Source: Candidatus Rokuibacteriota bacterium
GTDB taxonomy: Bacteria; Methylomirabilota; Methylomirabilia; Rokubacteriales; CSP1-6
NCBI GenBank assembly: GCA_003220535.1
Contig: QHSU01000083.1
Span: forward strand, 44,778 to 108,777
Length of the DNA stretch: 64,000 nucleotides
Direction: 5' to 3'
Positions 57,428 through 64,000 of this stretch are shown here, piece by piece (the stretch's first letter is position 1; each line of letters begins with the position of its first letter). The notes below the pieces were generated by a model. The model did no database searches and was not told the DNA's origin. It saw nothing but the letters and a program-made list of their open reading frames with translations. A program made the translations under genes and the position numbers.

Positions 57428-58352
57428 CCGAGCCGGCCGTCCGCGCTGCGGCGCGCACGAGGTCCTCCAGGTGGGCGCGCAGCCGGCGCTCGTCGGTCTT
57501 GTCGTCGACGCTTCGTCCGTACGTCTCGAGCGTCTGGGCGCGAAGGAGCTTCGGCCACTCGCGCGCGAACAACGAGGGATCCTGGAAGAGGTCGAGCTCG
57601 ACGAGCGCGTCGGCGGCGAAGACCGCCGCGCCCTGCGCCCCCGGCGCCGTGCTCCGTCCGAGCACGCCCTCGACGTCCTTCTGATATACCTGCACCTCGG
57701 CTTTGTCGTGGATCGCCTGGTAGCTCCCCGTCGGCGACGGCGCGGCCGCCCGCCTCGCGTAGCGGTCCACCTCGGCCCATACTTCACGCTGGTCGCTCCG
57801 CTCGAGCATCCTCGCGCGAAGCCCCGGCGCCGCGAAGCTCCCGCGCGTGGTGAACGGCTTCGCGTCGCCCGCCCACCGGCCCTGCTCGACACAATAGACT
57901 GGGAGCGTCAGCGGCCCGCTCAGCGGCGGGACCAGCACATCGTCGACCACGATGCGGTTTTGCTTGCCGCCGAGCAGGATCTCGCCGGCGAGCAGCAGCA
58001 CGTGCACCCGACCGCGATTGTCGATCCCGAGACCCGGCACCGTGGCCTGGTCGCGCTCGGTGACGACGATCTCGCCATGAGCGCGGGCCTCCTCGAGCGT
58101 GTGGATGGCGAGCGGCAGTGGCCCCCGTGCGGCGTGGAGCCAGAAGACCGTGAGCCCACCGTGCGCTCGGCGCTCGCGGACGCGGACTCCGTCGAGAAAC
58201 CGCTGGAGCTCGGCGCCGACCTGTTCGCCGCCGCTCGCCGGATCCCCGGCGCGAACATCTGGGAGGATCCGTATTCGGTCTGCCCACGCTCGTGTCGCGA
58301 CGGCCACACCCGCCCCGACGCCCAGCGTCCGCACGAAGCTTCGTCTGTTCAT
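57321..58352 (-). CDS. ARPP-1-domain protein with twin-arginine signal
   Basis: 343 aa from ATG 58352 with ribosome site AGGAGGG. N-terminus MNRRSFVRTLGVGAGVAVAT is a Tat-type signal. The body matches the ARPP-1 pattern: NRGRVHVLLLAGEILLGGKQ, NRIVVDDVLVPP, and LPVYCVEQGRW. The family is poorly characterised. Its end overlaps the convergent methyltransferase by 107 nt. Confidence 0.8.
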   Translation of the reverse strand: MNRRSFVRTLGVGAGVAVATRAWADRIRILPDVRAGDPASGGEQVGAELQRFLDGVRVRERRAHGGLTVFWLHAARGPLPLAIHTLEEARAHGEIVVTERDQATVPGLGIDNRGRVHVLLLAGEILLGGKQNRIVVDDVLVPPLSGPLTLPVYCVEQGRWAGDAKPFTTRGSFAAPGLRARMLERSDQREVWAEVDRYARRAAAPSPTGSYQAIHDKAEVQVYQKDVEGVLGRSTAPGAQGAAVFAADALVELDLFQDPSLFAREWPKLLRAQTLETYGRSVDDKTDERRLRAHLEDLVRAAARTAGSVKRGIGAGWLVELRASRFRGSALVAEGQVVHAAIL

Positions 58353-58558
58353 GCTCCTGCCCTCCTGGCTCGGCCGGCATCGCGCTCGTTGGACCTCGTC
58401 GGAGTTAGACAGGCGCACGGTCCGCGAGTTCCCGGAAAGTGGACGGCGGATGACGCCGCCGCCTTGCCCGGCGGACGGCCCGCTGCGATAATCCCTGCCA
58501 CGACGCGCGCGCCGGGCGCGCCAGCGGGACCTACTCAGTCAACGCGAGGAGACAGGCG

Positions 58559-58741
58559 ATGCCGAACATCACGATCCAGTGGTACGCCGGGCGCACCGAC
58601 CAGCAGAAGCGGGAGATCACCGCCGCGATTACCGTGGCGATGGTGAAGATCGGCAAGACGACCGCCGACCAGGTCCATATCGTGTTCCAGGACGTCGAGA
58701 AAGCGAATTGGGGCGTCAACGGCAAGCTGGCGAGCGACTAG
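58559..58741 (+). CDS. 4-oxalocrotonate tautomerase-family protein
   Basis: 60 aa, typical length. Pro directly after the initiator Met (MPNITIQWYAGRTDQQKREI) is the catalytic N-terminal proline. VHIVFQDVEKANWGVNG is the conserved C-terminal part. Ribosome site GAGGAGA. Usually isomerises unsaturated keto acids from aromatic degradation; partners absent here. Confidence 0.87.
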   Translation: MPNITIQWYAGRTDQQKREITAAITVAMVKIGKTTADQVHIVFQDVEKANWGVNGKLASD

Positions 58742-58877
58742 CCGATGGCGACGGATCCGCGTCTCCGCGGTCCCGCCGAACACCTCGACGTGGGACGGCG
58801 ACGCTGACGGTCATCGCGGTCGACACCTGCCTCCGGCGTTACATGGTGGAGGGGCTCACGGCTGGGAGCGGGAAGGG

Positions 58878-61800
58878 ATGAAGTGCCCGAGCTGCCAGCA
58901 AGACAACCCCGATACTGCGCGCTTCTGCAACGGCTGCGGGACCCGGCTCACCGCGGCGGCGCCGGCCGCCGCGCCGGAGGCCTACACACCGCCGCACCTC
59001 GCCGACAAGATCCGCGTCTCCCGCGCGACCATGGTCAACGAGCGCAAGCAGGTCACGGTGCTCTTCGCTGACCTCAAAGGCTCGATGGAGCTCCTCGGCG
59101 ACCGCGACCCCGAGGAGGCCCAACGACTTCTCTTCGCCGTCCTCGAGCGCATGCGAGAGGCGGTCCACCGGTACGAGGGGACCGTGAACCAGGTGATGGG
59201 CGACGGAATCATGGCGCTCTTCGGCGCGCCGCTCGCTCACGAGGACCATGCCGTGCGTGCCTGCTACGCCGCGCTCCGCATGCAGGAGACCGTCGGGCGC
59301 TACGCCGAGCAGATCCACAAGACCGAGGGCATCTCGGTCAGGATCCGGGTCGGGCTCAACTCCGGCGAGGTCGTCGTACGCTCGATCAGCGACGACCTCT
59401 ACATGGAGTTCTCGGCCGTCGGCCAGACGACGCACCTGGCCGCGCGCATGGAGCAGATGGCAGACCCTGGCGCCGTCGTCATCGCGCCGAGCACGCTCCG
59501 GCTCGCCGAGGGGTCCATCCAGATCAGGTCGCTCGGCGCGCGCCCGATCAAGGGGCTCGACGCGCCGATCGAGGTCGCGGAGCTCATCGGCGGAGCGCCA
59601 GCTCGCTCGAAGATCAGGTCCGCTGACGCCCAGCACCTCTCGCGGTTCGTCGGGCGCGCTGCGGAGCTCGACCGCCTCCACGAGCGGCTCGAGCTCGCGC
59701 GGGTCGGCCAGGGCCAGATCGTCGCCGTCAGCTCGGAGGCGGGCATCGGCAAGACCCGGCTCATCCACGAGTTCGTCCGCTCGGCGAAGACCCAGGCGTG
59801 GCGGATCCTCGAAGGCCGCTCCCTCTCGTACGAGCGCGCGGCCTCCTACCTGCCGATCATCGAGCTGCTCCGGGCGTACTTCGAAGTCGATGCGCGCGAT
59901 CCTGTGTCACGCGTGGCCGAGAAGGTGGCGGCGGCCCTCCGCGACCTCGATCCCGAGCTCGGCGACGCGAGCGCGCCGATCCTGTCGCTGCTCGACGCGC
60001 TGCCATCGGACGACCCGTTCCGCGTGCTCGACGCGCGCGAGCGGCGAGATCGCGTGGTCGATACGCTCACGCAGGTGATCGTGAAGGAGAGCGCGCGGCA
60101 GCCCCTCATGCTGGTTCTCGAAAATCTCCAGTGGGTCGATATCGAGACGCAGGCGTTCCTCGGCACGCTCCTCGACCGGCTCCCGACCGCGCGTCTGCTC
60201 CTCCTCGTCGCCTGCCGGCCCGAGTTCGAACACGACTGGACGGACCGACCCGGCTTCACCACCCTGCCGATCGATCCGCTCCCGCCGGCGGGCACGGACG
60301 AGCTGCTCCGGACGCTGCTCGGCGACCACCGGGCGCTGCGACCGCTCCGGGAGCTCTTGAGCCAACGGAGCAACGGCAACCCGTTCTTCGTCGAGGAGAT
60401 CGTCCGCACGCTCGTCGAAACGAAGGTGCTGGTCGGCGACCGCGGCGCGTATCGGCTCGCCGGCGAGCTCGGGACGCTCCGGGTGCCGGCCACGGTCCAG
60501 GCGGTCCTCGCCGCCCGCATCGACCGGCTCCCGCCCGACGAGAAGGTTCTCCTGCAGTCGTCGGCGGTCATCGGCTCGGACGTGCCCCAGGCGCTGCTCG
60601 AGGCGATCGTGGAGGTCCCCGCCGAGCGGGTCGGCCGGGCGCTGGCAAGCCTTCGAAGCGCGGGGTTCCTCTACGAGGCGAGCCTCTTCCCCGACGTCGT
60701 CTGTCGCTTCAAGAGCGCGCTCGCGCGCGACGTCGCCTACGCGAGCCTCCTTCGGGAGCAGCGGCGCATCCTGCACGCGCGGATCGTGGACGCGATCGAG
60801 CGGCTCTACCACGACCGCCAGACGAGCCACGTGGACCAGCTCGCGTTTCACGCCACGCGGGGCGAGATGTGGGCGAAGGCGCTCGTCTACAACCGGCAGG
60901 TCGGGGCGCGCGCGGTGCTGCACGCGGCGAACGCCGAGGCGGTCCAGGCGTTCCAGGACGCACTCACCGCGCTCAAGCACCTTCCGGAGACGCCGGAGAT
61001 GGTCGAGCAGGCCATCGATCTCCGACTGGACCTGCGTCCCCCGCTCCTCCAGCTCGGCCGGCTCGAGGAGGTGCTCGCGGTCTCGCGCGAGGCCGAGCAG
61101 CTCGCCGGCGACCTCCGTGACGAGCAACGCTTGGCGCGCGTCTATACCTATCTGATCAACTACCATTACCTCAAAGGCGAGACGCGCCACGCGATCGCCT
61201 ACGGGCAGCGCTGTCTCGACGTGGGCCGCGCCACCGGCGACCCGGCGCTCCAGGGGCTGGCCCGCCAGTACATGGGCCAGAGCTACCACGCCCAGGGTGA
61301 CTACGCCCAGGCGGAGCGCACGCTCAAAGAGAACATCGAGGCGACGGCGCGCGATCAGGCCACGACCTCCTACGTCGCCTCCTGCGGGTGGCTCGCGTTC
61401 AGCCTCGCCGATCGCGGCGCGTTCGACGCCGCCAACACGTATCTGGCCGAGGCGCAGCGCGCGGCCAAGGCGACCCAGCACGCCTACAGTCAGCTCATCG
61501 CCTGGACACTGATCGGCCTCGCCTGGATCCGGCGGGGACGCCTGGCGCGCGCCGTGTTGCCCCTCGAGCGCGGGCTGGAGGCGTGTCGGCGCAAGCACCT
61601 CACGGTGTGGCTGCCGATCCCCCTGTCGTTGCTCGGCCTGGCGTTCGTCCGGATGGGCCACGTGACCGAGGGCCTCCGCCTTCTCGAGGACGGCGTCGTG
61701 GTGAGCCGCGAGCTCGGGATCCGGGCGTATCTTTCCGCCTGGCTGGTCAACCTCGCCGAAGGGTTCCTCGCCGCCGGGCAGCCCGCGCGCGCGCTCGAGA

Positions 61801-62360
61801 CGGCGCAGCAGGCGCTCGAGATGGCGCGCGAGCACGGGGAACGCGGTCACGAGGCGCAGGCGCTGCAGATCCTCGGCGACATCGCCGCCCGCGGCGCGCG
61901 TCCGGACCCCCGCGAAGCGCGCGACCGGTACGAGGCCGCCCTGCGCCTCGCCGAAGAGCTCGGCCTGCGCCCGCTCGTCGCGTCTTGCCACTGGAGCCTC
62001 GGCGCCCTCGATACGCAAACGGGTGAGCGCGACGGCGCGGCTCGGCGCCGGGCGCAGGCGCAGCGGATCTTCGACGAGCTGGACATGCGTTCCTGGCAGG
62101 AGCAGGCCGAGAAGGAAGTGACCGAGCTCGGTCACCTCTTCATCGTGGCGCGCTCGCACCCCGACCTGTACGACTTCCTCACCCAGGAGCTCTCCGGCGC
62201 CGAGAAGATCAAGGTCCTCCTCGATCGCCGCCGCGGCGAACAGCGCCAGCGGCTCGAGGAGATGACGGAAGAGCGGCGTCGCGCCGAGCGCCGTCGCGAG
62301 CAGCTGGACCAGGACCTCCGTGACTGGGGCTTCGCGGTGGCGTCCCGGCGCCTGGGATGA
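58878..62360 (+). CDS. Class III adenylate/guanylate cyclase-AAA ATPase-TPR regulator
   Basis: 1160 aa. N-terminal zinc ribbon (C3, C6, C17, C20), class III cyclase domain (about 50-230; VLFADLKGSMELL, NQVMGDGIMALFG and RVGLNSGEVVV), then a large STAND/AAA-type ATPase (Walker A SEAGIGKTR; the Walker B region LMLVLENLQWVD has Glu-Asn where Asp-Asp/Glu is usual) and a C-terminal TPR array (about 680-1110), ending in a basic coiled coil. Cytosolic; probably makes cAMP or acts as a signal scaffold. Its stop overlaps the next start (ATGA). Confidence 0.92.
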   Translation: MKCPSCQQDNPDTARFCNGCGTRLTAAAPAAAPEAYTPPHLADKIRVSRATMVNERKQVTVLFADLKGSMELLGDRDPEEAQRLLFAVLERMREAVHRYEGTVNQVMGDGIMALFGAPLAHEDHAVRACYAALRMQETVGRYAEQIHKTEGISVRIRVGLNSGEVVVRSISDDLYMEFSAVGQTTHLAARMEQMADPGAVVIAPSTLRLAEGSIQIRSLGARPIKGLDAPIEVAELIGGAPARSKIRSADAQHLSRFVGRAAELDRLHERLELARVGQGQIVAVSSEAGIGKTRLIHEFVRSAKTQAWRILEGRSLSYERAASYLPIIELLRAYFEVDARDPVSRVAEKVAAALRDLDPELGDASAPILSLLDALPSDDPFRVLDARERRDRVVDTLTQVIVKESARQPLMLVLENLQWVDIETQAFLGTLLDRLPTARLLLLVACRPEFEHDWTDRPGFTTLPIDPLPPAGTDELLRTLLGDHRALRPLRELLSQRSNGNPFFVEEIVRTLVETKVLVGDRGAYRLAGELGTLRVPATVQAVLAARIDRLPPDEKVLLQSSAVIGSDVPQALLEAIVEVPAERVGRALASLRSAGFLYEASLFPDVVCRFKSALARDVAYASLLREQRRILHARIVDAIERLYHDRQTSHVDQLAFHATRGEMWAKALVYNRQVGARAVLHAANAEAVQAFQDALTALKHLPETPEMVEQAIDLRLDLRPPLLQLGRLEEVLAVSREAEQLAGDLRDEQRLARVYTYLINYHYLKGETRHAIAYGQRCLDVGRATGDPALQGLARQYMGQSYHAQGDYAQAERTLKENIEATARDQATTSYVASCGWLAFSLADRGAFDAANTYLAEAQRAAKATQHAYSQLIAWTLIGLAWIRRGRLARAVLPLERGLEACRRKHLTVWLPIPLSLLGLAFVRMGHVTEGLRLLEDGVVVSRELGIRAYLSAWLVNLAEGFLAAGQPARALETAQQALEMAREHGERGHEAQALQILGDIAARGARPDPREARDRYEAALRLAEELGLRPLVASCHWSLGALDTQTGERDGAARRRAQAQRIFDELDMRSWQEQAEKEVTELGHLFIVARSHPDLYDFLTQELSGAEKIKVLLDRRRGEQRQRLEEMTEERRRAERRREQLDQDLRDWGFAVASRRLG

Positions 62361-63133
62361 CCGAGGACATCCTCGTCGAGCGCGACGGACCGACCGCGCT
62401 CCTCACCTTCAACCGTCCCGACGCCCGCAACACAATGACCTTCGCGATGTACGAGACGCTGCACGACGCGTGCGCGAGCCTCGACGCCGACCCGGCGGTG
62501 CGCGTCCTCGTCCTGAGGGGCGCCGGCGACCGGGCGTTCGCGAGCGGCACCGACATCCGCCAGTTCGTCGACTTCAAGACCAGAGAGGACGCGCTCGGGT
62601 ACGAGGCGCGCCTCACCCGCGCGCTGTCGCGACTGGCCGGCATGCGCAAGCCGACGATCGCCATGCTGCAGGGTGACGCGATCGGCGGCGGTCTCTTCAT
62701 CGCGCTCGCGTGCGACCTGCGGCTGGCCGCCCCGCACGCACGGTTCGGCGTGCCGGTGGCCCGCACGCTCGGCAACTTCCTGGCACCCCTGAGCCTGTCA
62801 TTGCTGGTCGCCGCACTCGGTGCTGGCCGCGCCCGCGAGCTCGTGCTCACCGCCCGCCTGCTCGACGCCGCCGAGGCCAAGACGGTCGGGCTCATCGATC
62901 GCATCCACCCGGCGCCCGAGCTCGAGTCGCGCGTGCGCGAGCTCGCCGCGAACCTCGCCGAGCTGGCGCCGCTCACGATCGCCGCGACCAAGGAGGCCAC
63001 CCGCCGGATGCTGGCGACGCTGACGCCGCACGACCTGGACGATCTCATCGTCTCCTGCTATCTGAGCCAGGACTTCCACGAAGGGGTGCGCGCCTTCCTC
63101 GAGAAGCGGAAGCCGGACTGGCAGGGCCGTTGA
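62357..63133 (+). CDS. Enoyl-CoA hydratase/isomerase-family protein
   Basis: 258 aa. Crotonase fold: FNRPDARNTM, AFASGTDIRQF (oxyanion hole) and LQGDAIGGGLFIALACDLRLA; the Glu at the usual second acid site is not obvious (ARTLGNF), so isomerase or thioesterase-like activity is as likely as hydration. Translationally coupled to the cyclase by ATGA. Confidence 0.87.
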   Translation: MTEDILVERDGPTALLTFNRPDARNTMTFAMYETLHDACASLDADPAVRVLVLRGAGDRAFASGTDIRQFVDFKTREDALGYEARLTRALSRLAGMRKPTIAMLQGDAIGGGLFIALACDLRLAAPHARFGVPVARTLGNFLAPLSLSLLVAALGAGRARELVLTARLLDAAEAKTVGLIDRIHPAPELESRVRELAANLAELAPLTIAATKEATRRMLATLTPHDLDDLIVSCYLSQDFHEGVRAFLEKRKPDWQGR

Positions 63134-63166
63134 CCTGCCGGGCGCGTCGCGACGACGCGAAGGGGA

Positions 63167-63664
63167 TCAGCCGAGCTTGGGCCGAATCACGTCGCCGACG
63201 CGGATCACGCCATCAGACAGAATCCGCGCCCGCAGGCCGCCGCGGTGGACGAGTCCGCCCATGACGCCGCGCTGCGTGAGGTCTTCGAGGTATTTGCACG
63301 GCTCGCAGAGCCGCGTGCCGACCATGAGCACCACGCCGACCCAGAACTCGCGGTCGACGAGGTGGTTCAGCGGAACGCCGGAGGTCGCGATGTTCCGGCG
63401 GGTCTCCGCGGGCGAGAGCTTAATGCCGAGCCGGTGGCCCTCGGCGTTCTGAACGTCGTCCAGGAGCGCCTGAACCGACTCGACCTCGATCAGCGTGACC
63501 TCGCGTCCGCCATGTCCGGCCTTCTGCGAGTAGACGCCGGTGCCGAGGTAGTAGCGATCACCCTCGAGCCCACGGCCGGGGACGGCGCGGACGGCGGGAA
63601 TGGACTCCATCGGGGCGGCTGCCTGCTTGGCGATGTGGATCGAGACGACGCTCCCCTGCCACAT
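63167..63664 (-). CDS. MOSC-domain protein
   Basis: 165 aa from ATG 63664. MOSC core: GLEGDRYYLGTGVYS, EVTLIEVESVQAL, SPAETRRNIATSGVPLN, and GTRLCEPCKYLEDL with the conserved Cys. MOSC proteins transfer sulfur or act as molybdenum-cofactor-dependent N-oxide reductases; metal-binding Cys present. Converges with the crotonase gene. Confidence 0.87.
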   Translation of the reverse strand: MWQGSVVSIHIAKQAAAPMESIPAVRAVPGRGLEGDRYYLGTGVYSQKAGHGGREVTLIEVESVQALLDDVQNAEGHRLGIKLSPAETRRNIATSGVPLNHLVDREFWVGVVLMVGTRLCEPCKYLEDLTQRGVMGGLVHRGGLRARILSDGVIRVGDVIRPKLG

Positions 63665-63671
63665 TGGGGAG

Positions 63672-63677
63672 ATTCTA
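63672..63677 (-). promoter_or_regulatory. TAGAAT hexamer, leaderless start of the MOSC gene
   Basis: TAGAAT on the minus strand, then 7 nt (CTCCCCA) and ATG 63664; no ribosome site. One of the best of the seven leaderless-type arrangements. Confidence 0.45.
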
Positions 63678-63824
63678 CGTGCTTTCAGGAGACAGGAGAA
63701 GCGAGACTCAGATCGTCGATCGTGCGTCCGGCTGGTTGGCGGAGGTTTTCGGCCATTCACATTTCCGAGCCGTTGAAGTGTCGGCTCGGCCGCAGGACGG
63801 CCTCACTCCTACTGCGACCAGCCT

Positions 63825-64000
63825 CTAGTTGTTGCTCGTCATGTTGAGAATGCGTCCCTCGAGCTGATGAAGAAGGGGGACGTACTCGTCGCTGCCGCAG
63901 GACGGGCAGGTCGGATCGCCCAGATCGAAGCACTCCTCGCACGCCACGCAAACGGCGAGGCCACGGAGCGAGATCGGAACTCGCGAGAGCGTTCGAACCA
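63825..64000 (-). CDS. Zinc-ribbon protein, C-terminal part (5' end beyond window)
   Basis: 58 codons visible to TAG at 63825. Two Cys pairs, VCVACEEC and TCPSCGSDEY, form a four-Cys zinc ribbon; the tail LLHQLEGRILNMTSNN follows. The start is off the right edge, although an internal GTG exists. No further function visible. Confidence 0.55.
   Translation of the reverse strand, partial: VRTLSRVPISLRGLAVCVACEECFDLGDPTCPSCGSDEYVPLLHQLEGRILNMTSNN

Noticed and set aside
63990..64000. GTTCGAACCA at the right edge as a tRNA 3' end
   Set aside because: It lies in the reading frame of the zinc-ribbon protein and no acceptor or T-arm pairing is present.

Overview
The window is a very GC-rich, densely coded stretch of bacterial chromosome with strong GC bias at third codon positions, no rRNA, tRNA, CRISPR array or intact insertion sequence. 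The gene mix (a stressosome, sigma-54 activators, many ABC uptake systems for organic N and P compounds, luciferase-like and Rieske oxygenases, PEP carboxylase plus glycogen phosphorylase, a large cyclase/ATPase/TPR regulator) suggests a versatile heterotroph from soil or groundwater. Candidatus Rokubacteria/Methylomirabilota or a deltaproteobacterium-like lineage would fit, but this is inference from gene content, not a phylogenetic placement.

Layout. 1-4.6 kb: a truncated sensor kinase, a luciferase-like oxidoreductase, a cupin, a YvcK-type protein and an ExeA-type ATPase. 4.7-8.9 kb: a compact minus-strand operon rsbR-rsbS-rsbT-rsbX followed by a histidine kinase and a NarL-type regulator. 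9-12.7 kb: a tiny zinc protein, an SDR, an acyl-CoA carboxyltransferase and a PIG-L deacetylase. 12.7-16.1 kb: a leuC-leuD-maoC-FAH operon. 16.2-20.3 kb: a divergent sigma-54 locus with a secreted repeat protein facing a membrane kinase/NtrC-type activator pair, then small secreted or membrane proteins. 20.3-26.5 kb: peptidase E, a PEP-mutase/isocitrate-lyase protein, a sugar-type ABC transporter and an amidohydrolase. 26.7-32 kb: glycogen phosphorylase and PEP carboxylase. 32-37.4 kb: RidA, an amino-acid-type FAD oxidoreductase and a Dpp-type ABC transporter. 38-44.7 kb: two ABC systems of phosphonate type (PhnDCE-like and PhnSTU-like). 44.9-48.7 kb: a dimethylglycine-dehydrogenase-like protein and a GbcA-like Rieske oxygenase, i.e. 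a probable betaine demethylation pair. 48.7-53.4 kb: DMT exporter, OmpA/DUF4398 lipoproteins, cysteine synthase, a decayed luciferase-like gene beside a 52-bp palindrome, and a double-VOC protein. 53.4-64 kb: low-complexity and FecR proteins, an amidohydrolase, a methyltransferase, an ARPP-1 protein, a tautomerase, a cyclase/AAA/TPR regulator, an enoyl-CoA hydratase, a MOSC protein and a partial zinc-ribbon protein.

The two most interesting systems are regulatory. (i) The stressosome operon carries no RsbU phosphatase or SigB; instead its histidine kinase has an RsbU-like N-terminal domain, so freed RsbT could act directly on a two-component system. (ii) Between 16.5 and 16.8 kb, two divergent sigma-54 promoters flank three evenly phased 15-bp inverted repeats (GTTYC-N5-GRAAC type). 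Two more copies lie ahead of a third sigma-54-like site at 19.98 kb. This defines a small putative regulon of the adjacent NtrC-type activator, laid out like zraP/zraSR but around a different, repeat-bearing secreted protein. Further sigma-54-like promoters precede glycogen phosphorylase and the FecR gene. A second recurring theme is a TANNNT hexamer 6-8 nt ahead of a start codon without a clear Shine-Dalgarno sequence, seen at seven genes, which suggests leaderless mRNAs.
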